Notes: generated from the sequence alone by a model not told the origin. Positions 18,796 through 27,300 are shown, numbered from the stretch's first letter. The stretch: DNA of 41,638 bases from Blastopirellula marina (GCA_020721965.1 DYLS01000037.1:1-41638), one strand, 5' to 3'. A program made the numbers and translations.

Positions 18796-18883
18796 CCCTC
18801 TCTGACAGAGGGCTACAAACTGGGGCGATGGGGAATCCAGAGAAACAAGGAAAGCTATTTTCATGGGAAATAGCCTTCGCCCC
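18796..18883 (+). other. Nested inverted repeats downstream of rseP
   Basis: Three stems can be drawn: CCCTCT/AGAGGG (18796-18812), an outer GGGGCGA/TCGCCCC (18822-18828 with 18877-18883) and an inner GCTATTT/AAATAGC (18854-18874). They lie 36-124 bp after the rseP stop. They could be a 3' UTR structure or a small RNA. No poly-T tract follows, so this is not a standard terminator. The rest of 18760-19056 holds no gene. Confidence 0.4.
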
Positions 18884-19056
18884 ACGATCTCCCCAGGGAA
18901 AGGCGGAGCTTGTAACACCAAATTGCAAAGGTGGGGTAACTAAAGTCGGGTAACTATTGAAAACGGCATCTGAAGTGCGGCAGGGCCGTGTCTCGAGAAT
19001 CTTGTCCGGCGGGATGGCGAAAAAGACGCGCATTGCGCCAATCGGCTATTTTTACC

Positions 19057-19160
19057 ACAGCGCAAGGTTGATCGATTGGCTCGAGATCTTGTGGTGATCA
19101 GACATATCGCATCACAAGTTATGCTGGGCACGTGATGCAATCAGGCGGACCTTGCGCTGT
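19057..19160 (+). repeat. Dispersed 104-bp element, copy 2 (perfect terminal inverted repeats)
   Basis: The ends are ACAGCGCAAGGT and ACCTTGCGCTGT, a perfect 12-bp inverted repeat. Inside, TTGGCTC and GCAATCAGGCGGAC match the other copies. It ends exactly 4 nt before the TAA of GTPase A, which is encoded on the minus strand. Confidence 0.9.
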
Positions 19161-19164
19161 AGGA

Positions 19165-20883
19165 TTATTTGTCATCTTGCCGCCAGAACCAATCCAGCAA
19201 TTGAGCCGGTGCATGGCCGATCTGCTTGAAGAGCTTGCCAAGCCGCGTGGTATTCCGGTAACCGTGCAAATGGCGGCGACGGCGGCGGGGGTCGGCCTCG
19301 CGGAGGGCCTGTTGCAACAGCGGTAAGAGGCCGCCGCGGATGTTCCACTGGCGATCTCTCGCGGTGCAGACGCCGCAGACGCGATTCCGGGGGATTTGGA
19401 GGTCTTCGGCCAATGCCTGAAGGAAGGCGGCGATGGCCTTCTCTTTCGGCCGAACCGGATTGTCCGGATCGTAAGGGGGATCCCATTCCGCGAGCGGTCG
19501 TAGCTGATCGATACCGGTGCCCGCCACGATCACGCCCGGTGCGACCTCTTGAGGGTTTTGGGCAAAATGGCGGAGCATTGCGGCGAGAAATTCACGGTCG
19601 GCCTTGCGGCTGGCGTGCCGGGCGGTACAGACCAGCAACAGGACGTCACAGTCGTTGAGTTCCGACAGCAATCTTTGGAAAGCCGATTCCCCCGCGTCGT
19701 CGCCATAGCCCGGCGTGTCCAGGAGATAGACTTCCGGCTGGTTTTCGGTGCCCAGGCCACCATCGAGCGGATCGGTGGCCGTGGTTTCCACGGTTTCGTC
19801 GATTCGCTCGATTTCTTCAGTTCGCTCAGTTTCGTTGATTCGCTTAGTTTCGCCAGTATGCTTGATTTCGCCGGTTTCGTCGGTCATCCGTAGTCGCTGC
19901 GACGGCACACGATAGGCGTGTATCCCCTCCGTGGCGGCAACCGAATCGACAGACGCCTGGGGGGAGCCTATCAAGGCATTGATACAACTGGACTTGCCAG
20001 CCTTCGTTTGCCCGACGACGAGAACACGGTAAGGCTCCCGGCATGTGCTCAGGTACATCTGGCGAAGCGAATCCGCCTGGTCAGCGGTCTTTCGCCCGAC
20101 AATCGAGGTGAATTGGCTCAGCTCCCTCTCTTCGGCGACGATGCGGCCGGAATACAGTTCGATGGCGTAATGGCCCAGCCGGCGGACTGCGTAGCCTTTC
20201 AGGAGGAGGTTCGTCGTCTGCAACGAGGACTGCGTAACGCGGCCAAGGAGGAAAAACCGCAGCTCGCGGAGTAGCGCGGTGCCGGGCGCAAGCGGAATCG
20301 TAACCAATCGGTAGAGGAACCAGCCCCACTGGGAGGTTTGCCACCACTGGGGAATCCGGATCCAATCGGCAACAGTCAAAACATGCGACCCCGGTACCTT
20401 TTGACTGACAATGTTTCGCAGATCGGCGGTCACGAGTTCCACCAGTTTGAGCACGTCGGGGAGCGGCACTTGTAGCACGGCCTGGCGGCTGTCCGCGTGG
20501 TACACGGCGGCCACTGCCTCCAGCAGATTCAGGAGCAGGGCCTTTGCCGTCTCGGCGGAATCCAAGGGGGTTTCGCCCGTCTCCACTTGGCGGGCGATGC
20601 GCTCCACCGCTTGCCGGGCACGTTCATCCAGTGGCGAACTGCCGTACGGAGATGGGAACGCGAACGCTTTGGGTGAGGCGAGGGACGGCCGGGCCAGGTA
20701 CCGAATCGCGGCCCAGGCCGTGGCCGTCAGCACGATCAAGCCAGCGAAATACTGCCACAGGCAACCGTGCTCCCAAAGCCAAATGCCGCCAAACAAGAGG
20801 AGCAGGAGGTAAGGGATGGCGGACACCGCGAAAATCAAAATCCACAGCCATCGAAGGCGTTTCATGGGCCGAGGGCCTTTCAC
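19165..20883 (-). CDS. Membrane-anchored Era-like GTPase (GTPase A)
   Basis: The 572-residue protein has two N-terminal membrane helices (residues about 10-34 and 42-62), a helical middle region, and a C-terminal GTPase domain. The P-loop reads GQTKAGKSS near 290-298 and the G3 motif DTPGYGD near 388-394. The G4 position reads AGTGIDQ near 454, not NKxD, so guanine specificity is not certain. Between G1 and G3, in the switch I/G2 region, sits an insert of about 36 residues made of six-residue Glu/Thr/Arg/Ile repeats (KRINET, ERTEEI, ERIDET). The GTG start at 20883 overlaps the stop of GTPase B by GTGA; ATG 20865 is an alternative. It forms an operon with GTPase B. The substrate process is unknown; membrane remodelling or signalling would fit the architecture. 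Confidence 0.8.
   Translation of the reverse strand: MKGPRPMKRLRWLWILIFAVSAIPYLLLLLFGGIWLWEHGCLWQYFAGLIVLTATAWAAIRYLARPSLASPKAFAFPSPYGSSPLDERARQAVERIARQVETGETPLDSAETAKALLLNLLEAVAAVYHADSRQAVLQVPLPDVLKLVELVTADLRNIVSQKVPGSHVLTVADWIRIPQWWQTSQWGWFLYRLVTIPLAPGTALLRELRFFLLGRVTQSSLQTTNLLLKGYAVRRLGHYAIELYSGRIVAEERELSQFTSIVGRKTADQADSLRQMYLSTCREPYRVLVVGQTKAGKSSCINALIGSPQASVDSVAATEGIHAYRVPSQRLRMTDETGEIKHTGETKRINETERTEEIERIDETVETTATDPLDGGLGTENQPEVYLLDTPGYGDDAGESAFQRLLSELNDCDVLLLVCTARHASRKADREFLAAMLRHFAQNPQEVAPGVIVAGTGIDQLRPLAEWDPPYDPDNPVRPKEKAIAAFLQALAEDLQIPRNRVCGVCTARDRQWNIRGGLLPLLQQALREADPRRRRRHLHGYRNTTRLGKLFKQIGHAPAQLLDWFWRQDDK
19794..19883 (-). repeat. In-frame 18-bp tandem repeat inside GTPase A
   Basis: Five 18-bp units such as TTTCTTCAGTTCGCTCAG and TTTCGTTGATTCGCTTAG (plus-strand reading) encode the six-residue repeats in the switch I region of GTPase A. 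The period keeps the frame. Confidence 0.85.
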
Positions 20884-22058
20884 GATTTTTCACCACTGAA
20901 GCCTTCCTGAATGCGACGGGTCAGCCACTCGCGGGACTGCCGCAACTCCTCGTGGTAAAGGCGTCGCAAGACCTTGGCATCCGGAAGGACGCCGCGGCGG
21001 AGGTCCCCGTAATAGCGGCACATGGCTATTCCCAACGCGTACGTCGATGCCGCAATAAATCCCCCCGATGCGACGGGACCGACCAAGGGAATCAAGCGTG
21101 TCAATTGCCGGGAGAGGTACCGGATCGTAAAGCGGAACCCCAAGGCAGCCGTGATTTCCCAAAGGCGATTCGAGTCCCAGGGTTGATGGTAGATCTTTGC
21201 CAGACTTCGGGCCATCAGCGCGGGAATGCCCAGCACGGTCGGCAAGTCCGCCAGGGGGAAGGGGATTGCGGCGGCCGTCCCTGCCGCAATCGCGTACCAG
21301 ACCACGATAGGATGAGCCTGCCGGAACGAGGCGTCGGCCAATTCGCGGTAAACGTCGGGCGTACCTACGATCGCCTCCCGAAGCCCCCAGGGAACGGCTT
21401 GTTCGATGGCATCCCAAAGGGCCTCCAAACCGTAAAGCACCGGCTGAAAACCGTCTTCGGGCAGCGTGAAGTCCACTGCCGCGAACCATGTTCTGGGTTC
21501 CGGGAACCACGACCGTTGAAACCGTAGTGCCCTCGCCAAGTCCGCCGGAACCGTTGCGGGAAAGGCGTTGCCGGCGAAAGGGTAAGGCTGAATGTGTCGC
21601 GGCTCTCGCCAAGGATAACCTTCGTGCAGGCAAGTCTGCACGACGACGACGGGGACGCCCGGCCGCGTTTCTCTGAGCCGGCTCACGATACAGCGGACGG
21701 TGTCCTGGCCAGTGTCCAGGGCCTTCATGACCACCATCAAGCAGGTGTAATGGACATTGGATAGCACCGGTTCTGAATTGGCGAAGAGTTCGCCGACCTG
21801 GGCAGCGTCTCCCAAGCCCGGCATGTCCACGAATTGGAGAAAACACTCCTCATCCGTGGGGAAGCGGTAAATTCGCGTGCTTTTCGTGCATGGCCGAAAG
21901 CCCTGGCCGATCTCCTCCCGCGATCTTCCCGTGAGCGCGTGAACGATAGAGGTTTTTCCCGATTGAGTTTTTCCCGCTAGATAAAAGGTGAGGATCGGCA
22001 GACGGCTGCGAAGCTCTCGAAGCCTTCGTTCGTATGGGTTGAGTTCCGAGTCCGACAT
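20880..22058 (-). CDS. GTPase with DUF697/YcjF-like membrane tail (GTPase B)
   Basis: The 392-residue product starts at ATG 22058, placed there by GGAG seven bases upstream; a longer frame to 22100 lacks support. The P-loop GKTQSGKT is at 29-36 and G3 DMPGLGD at 78-84. The G4 region reads VVVVQTCLHEG, so the NKxD motif is missing. The C-terminal half has the DUF697 pattern seen in YcjF and relatives: VVWYAIAAGTAAAIPFPLAD, LPTVLGIPALMARSLAKIY, then PLVGPVASGGFIAASTYALG, two hydrophobic hairpins that probably insert in or lie on the membrane. Its stop overlaps the GTPase A start, so the two are co-translated. The pairing recalls the YcjX-YcjF gene pair of proteobacteria, but domain order differs. 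The cellular role is not known. Confidence 0.8.
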   Translation of the reverse strand: MSDSELNPYERRLRELRSRLPILTFYLAGKTQSGKTSIVHALTGRSREEIGQGFRPCTKSTRIYRFPTDEECFLQFVDMPGLGDAAQVGELFANSEPVLSNVHYTCLMVVMKALDTGQDTVRCIVSRLRETRPGVPVVVVQTCLHEGYPWREPRHIQPYPFAGNAFPATVPADLARALRFQRSWFPEPRTWFAAVDFTLPEDGFQPVLYGLEALWDAIEQAVPWGLREAIVGTPDVYRELADASFRQAHPIVVWYAIAAGTAAAIPFPLADLPTVLGIPALMARSLAKIYHQPWDSNRLWEITAALGFRFTIRYLSRQLTRLIPLVGPVASGGFIAASTYALGIAMCRYYGDLRRGVLPDAKVLRRLYHEELRQSREWLTRRIQEGFSGEKS

Positions 22059-22126
22059 GGCCGACGATCTCCAAGCAAAATTGCCGCTGCACGTTCTCAT
22101 CCGGGGATTCGCCCACCGTGTGCTTG

Positions 22127-22206
22127 GAACGAGGGCAAGTATCTAACGTCTTGTACGAAACGAGGGCAAGTACCTGGCGGGTTCCAAGAAACGGGGGCCA
22201 GTCTCC
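22127..22206. repeat. Three degenerate direct repeats, period about 30 bp
   Basis: GAACGAGGGCAAGTATCT, GAAACGAGGGCAAGTACCT and GAAACGGGGGCCAGTCTCC recur at 30-32 bp spacing, directly upstream of GTPase B. The whole gap 22059-22535 shows no recognisable gene. Confidence 0.6.
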
Positions 22207-22535
22207 AGCCTATGAAATACGGCTCCCACGTTTGGAGGTCCGACCAGGTTCCGGCCATTGTCCCGCCAATACCATACGGGACGACGGGCATTACCGTAAC
22301 CGTAATCCATCGCGGCGGCGAAGTGCCAAAGGGTTTTGGATTGCCCGAAACGACGCAGCAAGCGAGTGCAGCAGCAAAGTAGCATCCCATTCGCGCGCGG
22401 GGGGCGAAGTTCCCTGCCGCCATTTCAGCCCTTTTGCAAATGAACGTCTGGCGCGAGGCACTTGGTTTTCGAATCCTCGGGGACTATGCTAGATAGTCGT
22501 TTGCGTGGGGAGCATGATGGGCAGACCTGATAGTC

Positions 22536-22673
22536 CAGTGCAGTTTCGTTTGTTTGGCTCGACATTTTGTAGCGATAGCACCTAACGCCGCACAACATCT
22601 ACTGGATCTACTGGGTATAATCTTCTGGGCATATACTGGGCAAATCAGGCGCTCGGGCAGACTTTGCGCGGTA
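22536..22673 (+). repeat. Dispersed element, copy 3 (expanded)
   Basis: It begins CCAGTGCAGTTTCGTTTG, continues TTTGGCTCGACATTTTGTAG and ends CAGACTTTGCGCGGTAG, matching the other copies. It is about 34 bp longer because the central CTACTGG/TACTGGG part has been duplicated. It lies between GTPase B and the ThuA gene. Confidence 0.7.
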
Positions 22674-22844
22674 GCATCAAAAGGGTCGTTCGCGGTGGTG
22701 GCGGCTGACCCGCCAAATAAGTTACGCTGATATCCCCACGCCGCTGATTCCGAGTCGTCCATGCCTCACCACGCGATGATCGGTCGAAGGCATTTCCCGT
22801 CAAAGGTGTATCCTACCTCGTTCCTGCCACAAGGAGATGTTGTC

Positions 22845-23711
22845 ATGAAGCGTCGTGATTTCCTGGCCTCCGCTGGGGCGGCGGCAGTGCTGTCTGCGTT
22901 CCCCCTTCGCTGGACGAAAGGGGCGTTTGGTCAAGGCCGGAAGATTCTGTATTTTACCCGATCCGCCGGATACGAGCACTCGGTTGTTGCACGCAACGGC
23001 GGCGAACTTTCTTTCTCCGAAAAGATTCTCGTCGAGTGGGGAAAGGAATACGGGGTCGATGTGGTGTGCACGAAGGATGGTCGGGTCTTCGATGACGACC
23101 TGGATCAGTTCGCGGCCATCGCATTGTACGCGACGGGCGATCTGACCAAGCCCGTGCAAGGCCGCAACGAGCCTCCCATGACGGAAAGCGGGCTGAAGCG
23201 GCTCTTGGACGCCGTGGCCGCTGGCAAGGGTGTGGTGGGATTTCACGCCGCCAACGATGCCTTCCACAGTCACGGTAACGAAGTGTCACCCTTCATCCGC
23301 ATGTTGGGAGGCGAGTTCTTGACCCACGGGAAACAACAGGAGGCCACCATGAAGGTGGTTTCGCCCCATTTTCCGGGCATGGAAAAGCTGGGCGAATCCT
23401 TCCGCCTGTTAGAAGAGTGGTATGCCATGAAGAATCTGGCCTCTGACCTGCACGTGATCCTGGTGCAGGAGACCGCGGGGATGGAAGGCGATGCCTATAA
23501 TCGCCCGCCCTATCCCGCTACCTGGGCGCGGATGCACGAAAAGGGGAGGGTCTTTTACACTTCGATGGGACACCGCGAGGATGTTTGGACCAGCGACATC
23601 GTGAAGCAAATCGCCGTCGGCGGTTTCGCCTGGGTTCTGGGAGAAGCGGACTTCGACCCGGTCCCGAACATCGCGCAAGTGACGCCCGGCGCGAATCAAT
23701 TGAAGCGATGA
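22845..23711 (+). CDS. Exported ThuA-domain protein
   Basis: The 288-residue protein begins MKRRDFLASAGAAAVLSAFP, a twin-arginine-type signal, so it is probably exported folded. The body has the ThuA (trehalose utilisation) fold, a class I glutamine-amidotransferase-like domain: KILYFTRSAGYEHSVV at the first strand, GVVGFHAANDAFH at the strand and nucleophile-elbow position, then EWYAMKN and VFYTSMGHREDVW. Such proteins in planctomycetes usually occur near sugar-degradation genes. The exact reaction is not known. ATG 22845 follows AAGGAGAT; the longer frame to 22761 has no such site. The sequence stays open in frame after the TGA stop (23709-23711), see the next entry. The sugar-isomerase-like gene follows about 470 bp downstream on the same strand. 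Confidence 0.88.
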   Translation: MKRRDFLASAGAAAVLSAFPLRWTKGAFGQGRKILYFTRSAGYEHSVVARNGGELSFSEKILVEWGKEYGVDVVCTKDGRVFDDDLDQFAAIALYATGDLTKPVQGRNEPPMTESGLKRLLDAVAAGKGVVGFHAANDAFHSHGNEVSPFIRMLGGEFLTHGKQQEATMKVVSPHFPGMEKLGESFRLLEEWYAMKNLASDLHVILVQETAGMEGDAYNRPPYPATWARMHEKGRVFYTSMGHREDVWTSDIVKQIAVGGFAWVLGEADFDPVPNIAQVTPGANQLKR

Positions 23712-23897
23712 ACCCGGGACAAAAAGCCCGAGAAAGCTAAACAGGCCGAAAAGGCCAAACAGCCCGAGAGGGCCAAACAGGCCGAAAAGGTCGAATATGC
23801 CGAGAAGGCCCAGCAGGACGATCAAGCGGCTGGACTTGAAACCAACCGTAAAATGGGTCCGTCTGGCTTGAATAAAAGCGACGCGGGGGATGCGTAG
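23712..23897 (+). pseudogene. Former C-terminal tail of ThuA protein, behind an in-frame stop
   Basis: Directly after the ThuA TGA the same frame stays open for 61 codons up to TAG at 23895. Its first part reads KPEKAKQ, AEKAKQ, PERAKQ, AEKVEY, AEKAQQ, a six-residue charged repeat encoded by 18-bp units. Tails of this kind occur on other proteins here. A single base change at the TGA would join it to ThuA. It may be a lost tail or a read-through extension. Confidence 0.55.
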
Positions 23898-23989
23898 CCT
23901 GGTCGGTACACGTCCTCCGCGGTTTTTCCGGCGGAAAGCGAAATCGAGAACACGCCGCTAGAAGTGATCGCGTCTCGATCAGTTGATGC

Positions 23990-24089
23990 TGCTGCGCAAA
24001 ATCCGCCAGATGGGAGGATATTGCGCAGTGTTACGTGCCATCACCGCAAGCTCAAGATATTGAGCCAAGCAAACAACCCTGCGATATAG
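23990..24089 (-). repeat. Dispersed element, copy 4
   Basis: Read on the minus strand it starts near ATATCGCAGGGTTGTTTGC, continues TTGGCTCAATATCTTG and ends CTGGCGGATTTTGCGCAGC, matching copies 1 and 2. The inner part is more diverged. It lies 90 bp upstream of the sugar-isomerase-like gene. Confidence 0.75.
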
Positions 24090-24178
24090 TATTAGTCGCC
24101 CGCCTATCTCTTGCGCCAGCGCCGTGTGCCATTCCTTGGGCACTGCGCGGCGGTTTTCCCTCCCGGAGCAATGAAGCT

Positions 24179-25144
24179 ATGGTGGAATGTTCGCGACGCG
24201 GATTCCTGCATTGGAGCTGCGGAGCCGTCGGTGGCTCCTTGGTCGTCAATGGGGCTATCGCCGGTACCACGGTTGCTGTGCCCGACGGTGCAGAGTCGCC
24301 TGGCAAACCGTTTCGGTTTTGCCTCAACACCAGCACTATTCGCGGTTACAAGCTCAGCCTACCGGATGAAATCGACGTTGCGGCCGAAGCGGGATACGAG
24401 GGTATCGAACCCTGGACGCGGGAAGTCGAGCAATATCTGGAAGCCGGCGGCAAGCTGGGCGATCTGCGGAAACGCATCGAGGATCATGGTCTTCGCGTGG
24501 AAGGCGCCATCGGCTTTCCGTCGTGGATGGTGGACGATGAGGAAAAGCGGCGTGCCGGTTTCGATCGCATGAAGCTGGAGATGGACTGGATCGCTCAATT
24601 GGGTGGGAATCGGATCGCTGCGCCGCCGGCGGGGGCCTATGGCCCTCCAAAACTCGATTTGAACGCGGTGGCCGAGCGATACCGCGACCTGCTCGAATTG
24701 GGACGAAAAATGGGCGTGACACCGCAGCTAGAGATTTGGGGCGGATCCGCCAATATGTCCAAGCTCAGCGAGGCGGCTTACGTCATCGTCGAATCGGGAG
24801 ATGCAGACGCTTGCGGCCTCTTCGACGTCTTTCACATCTATCGCGGTGGCTCTGATTTTCGCAGTTTGCGGCACTTCCACGGCGTCTCCCTGCATGTCTT
24901 CCACGTCAACGATTACCCCGCCAACCCTCCGCGCGAGGGCATCCAGGATTCGCACCGCGTCTATCCCGGCGACGGGATCGCGCCGTTCAACTTGATTGTG
25001 GGTGCCTTGCGAGAAATCGGTTTTTGTGGGACGCTCTCGCTGGAACTCTTCAACCCCGACTACTGGAAGGACAATGCCGTGCGTACCGCTCGCACCGGTC
25101 TGGAAAAGATGAAACGGGCGGTGGAAGGGTCTATGGGGGAGTGA
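24179..25144 (+). CDS. Sugar phosphate isomerase/epimerase, xylose-isomerase-like TIM barrel
   Basis: The 321-residue protein has a twin-arginine-like start (CSRRGFLHWSCGAVGGSLVV), suggesting export. It then shows the AP-endonuclease-2/xylose-isomerase-like barrel: EAGYEGIEPW on strand 2, GGNRIAAPP on strand 4, VTPQLEIWG with the metal-ligand Glu, LFDVFHIYRGG, HVFHVNDYP and a final TLSLELFNPDYW with the last Glu ligand. These four acidic/His positions fit the usual divalent-metal site. The natural sugar is unknown. ATG 24179 has GGAG about ten bases upstream. The longer open frame to 24035 runs into repeat copy 4 and is unlikely. Behind the stop, the sequence AAAGGGCAGGCAGT is duplicated within 40 bp. 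Confidence 0.88.
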   Translation: MVECSRRGFLHWSCGAVGGSLVVNGAIAGTTVAVPDGAESPGKPFRFCLNTSTIRGYKLSLPDEIDVAAEAGYEGIEPWTREVEQYLEAGGKLGDLRKRIEDHGLRVEGAIGFPSWMVDDEEKRRAGFDRMKLEMDWIAQLGGNRIAAPPAGAYGPPKLDLNAVAERYRDLLELGRKMGVTPQLEIWGGSANMSKLSEAAYVIVESGDADACGLFDVFHIYRGGSDFRSLRHFHGVSLHVFHVNDYPANPPREGIQDSHRVYPGDGIAPFNLIVGALREIGFCGTLSLELFNPDYWKDNAVRTARTGLEKMKRAVEGSMGE

Positions 25145-25280
25145 AAGGGCAGGCAGTGAAGACATGAAGGGGCAGGCAGTAAGTGCTGCCACCCACTCGG
25201 GAACGGCCGAATTGGGGGATGGAGTCTCTACGGCTTAGGACTCTCTATGGCGTAACCTGGCAAGACCAAGTCGGCGCTGC

Positions 25281-25324
25281 AAAAAACGCAAGGCCCGTGC
25301 CATCCAGAATGGCATAGGCCCTGC
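25281..25324 (-). terminator. Rho-independent terminator of tRNA-Leu
   Basis: On the minus strand a 16-bp stem (GCAGGGCCTATGCCAT pairing with ATGGCACGGGCCTTGC, with a few G-U or mismatched positions) and a TCTGG loop are followed by GTTTTTTG. It lies 9 bp beyond the tRNA 3' end. Confidence 0.85.
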
Positions 25325-25332
25325 GTCAAGAG

Positions 25333-25416
25333 TGCCCTGGAGAGGACTCGAACCTCCAAGGGGTTGCCCCCACATGGTCCTGAGCCATGCGCGTCTGCCA
25401 GTTCCGCCACCAGGGC
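25333..25416 (-). tRNA. tRNA-Leu (anticodon CAG)
   Basis: The 84-nt gene folds as a class II tRNA. The acceptor arms are GCCCTGG and CCAGGGC, the anticodon stem-loop is CATGG-CTCAGGA-CCATG with anticodon CAG, the variable arm is long (TGGGGGCAACCCC), and the T-arm contains GGTTCGAGTCC. The CCA end is not encoded (A then CT), so it depends on the CCA-adding enzyme encoded 410 bp away on the other strand. Confidence 0.97.
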
Positions 25417-25827
25417 TAAGCGTTATTCGCGGCTAAGCGTCATGAATATTGATTTTGGCGGCAGCCGCTGAGCTATGAATGTTAAGCTATGCGGATACCA
25501 GCGGTCCAGGGATTGGGCAACAAGGCGCGACGGAAGACCGGGCAAAGCCAGAGCCAACCACCATTCCTATTTTTAGGTCAATCGTCGGCCGGTTGCAAGG
25601 GCGCCCGGGCAAACCGCTGCCGTCCGCAGCTCAGGCTTCCCCATCGGCCTCCCCGTCGCCGTCGCAAAGTGGGAAAATGGTAGGGGGTGTGGCGGGGTCG
25701 GGTTTTGCAAGATACGAGGCTTGGCGACCGAAAGGGCGCTACATGGCTCGTAGGGAAGCCCACGGCGGACCTTCGTTTATGATGGTCCCGACGCCTGGAC
25801 GTTCTGGGTGGCGTTCGAGGATTTGGT
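25417..25827. other. Intergenic between tRNA-Leu and CCA-adding enzyme
   Basis: No gene is recognised. The divergent promoters of the tRNA and of the CCA-adding enzyme must lie here. The only open frames lack recognisable sequence. Confidence 0.4.
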
Positions 25828-27300
25828 GTGCCCATCGATTCGAAAAAGCAGCGAACATTCGCCGTTGAGGTCGTAGCCCGTTTGAGAGCCGCTGGCCATA
25901 CCGCCTATTGGGCGGGCGGCTGCGTGCGGGACGAATTGCTGGGTCGGCCCCCGGTTGATTTCGACGTGGCGACCGATGCCTCGCCGGATGAGGTTCGCGA
26001 GATATTCGGAAGACGGCGGACGCGTGCGGTCGGGGCGGCCTTTGGAGTGATTCAGGTGCTGGGGCCGCGGGGGGCGGGGCAAGTCGAGGTCGCCACCTTT
26101 CGCTCTGATTTGTCGTATTCCGACGGCCGGCACCCCGACGCGGTTCGCTTTGCTACCCCGCAAGAGGACGCGCTTCGCCGTGATTTCACCATCAACGGCT
26201 TGTTCTACGACCCCATGTCGCGGCAGGTCATCGACTACGTGAACGGGTTGCAGGACCTCCGCGCGGGAATCATCCGCGCCATCGGAGATCCGCGTGTGCG
26301 GTTCGCGGAGGACTACTTGCGGATGGTACGGGCCGTGCGATTTGTGGCCCAATTGCGGTTTCAGCTCGAGGAAGGGACCTTGGCCGCCGTTCGCGTTTTG
26401 GCGGAACGCATCGAATCCGTCAGCCGAGAGCGGATTGCGGCCGAACTGGAAAAGCTGCTTACCGCCGAGGGACGCGGGGAAGCGGCGCAACTGCTTCACG
26501 AGAGCGGCCTGTTGCAACACATCGTGCCGCCGATCGCGCTTCTAGCGCAGACCGATTCGGCCCAATGGGAGAAGAATCTCGCCGTGCTAGCCCGGCTGCA
26601 GAAACCCAACCTGGCGTCCGCTTTGGCAGCGGTAGCCGATAGAGCCATGACGCCCGACGAAGGCCGTCACGTGGCCCGGCGCTTGCGGCTCTCCAATGTA
26701 CAGGGGGAGGAGTTGGCGTGGCTTTTGCAACATCGGGACACGCTCGATCACGCCGCCGAGCAGCCTTGGTCGTGCATTCAGCCGGCTCTGATTTCACCTT
26801 GGGCCGATGATCTGCTGGATTGGGCGGAGGCCCGAGCCGCGGTCGAACGGCGAGACCAGTCGCACCTGAAGTGGTGCCGGGCCAAGCGGCGACTGCCGCC
26901 CCACGAGTTGAACCCTGCCCCATTCCTCCGGGGAGACGATTTGCTGCGATACAAACTCCCAACAGGACCGATTTACCGCCGCCTCCTAGAGGAGGCATGG
27001 CAGGAGCAACTGGACGGGAATCTCGATTCTCGCGAGACCGCGCTTGCCTGGCTGGAACGCCGGGTCGCGGAAGAGATGATGCGGATCACGGCAGAGAGGA
27101 ATGGTGCCGAGCCGATTCCTGCCGGGCCTGGGGAGGAGACCGCTCGATCCGGCCATCGCTCGCACGAGTTGATACCACGGAAAGCGAGTCAGAGCGGGCG
27201 AAGGAAGGCAGGGCGATCGGACGCGTCTGAAACGAATGCCGCCGGACCATCGCCTCTCTCCTCGAACGAACAGGCTCCAAGGCATCCGCTGATCGACTAG
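25828..27300 (+). CDS. cca: CCA tRNA nucleotidyltransferase / poly(A) polymerase family
   Basis: The enzyme adds or repairs the 3' CCA of tRNAs with CTP and ATP. The 490-residue class II protein shows GGCVRDELLG at 30-39 and the catalytic DFDVATD at 44-50, the pair that binds two metals. RRDFTINGLFYDP, DYVNGLQDLRAGIIRAIGDP and YLRMVRAVRF are the following conserved head and neck motifs. The GTG start at 25828 has GAGG about eight bases upstream and fits the family N-terminus. The last 80 or so residues are polar and Arg/Ser/Glu-rich, without family similarity. From sequence alone it cannot be told whether it adds CCA, only A, or both. Both tRNAs in the window lack an encoded CCA, which agrees with this activity. 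Confidence 0.93.
   Translation: MPIDSKKQRTFAVEVVARLRAAGHTAYWAGGCVRDELLGRPPVDFDVATDASPDEVREIFGRRRTRAVGAAFGVIQVLGPRGAGQVEVATFRSDLSYSDGRHPDAVRFATPQEDALRRDFTINGLFYDPMSRQVIDYVNGLQDLRAGIIRAIGDPRVRFAEDYLRMVRAVRFVAQLRFQLEEGTLAAVRVLAERIESVSRERIAAELEKLLTAEGRGEAAQLLHESGLLQHIVPPIALLAQTDSAQWEKNLAVLARLQKPNLASALAAVADRAMTPDEGRHVARRLRLSNVQGEELAWLLQHRDTLDHAAEQPWSCIQPALISPWADDLLDWAEARAAVERRDQSHLKWCRAKRRLPPHELNPAPFLRGDDLLRYKLPTGPIYRRLLEEAWQEQLDGNLDSRETALAWLERRVAEEMMRITAERNGAEPIPAGPGEETARSGHRSHELIPRKASQSGRRKAGRSDASETNAAGPSPLSSNEQAPRHPLID

Noticed and set aside
22097-22423. Minus-strand frame of 108 codons upstream of GTPase B
   Set aside because: It overlaps the degenerate direct repeats, has no family similarity and no ribosome binding site.
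23409-23825. Minus-strand frame with a striking Leu/Phe/Gly repeat
   Set aside because: The hydrophobic repeat is only the reverse reading of the 18-bp tail repeat behind ThuA, and the frame has no ribosome binding site.
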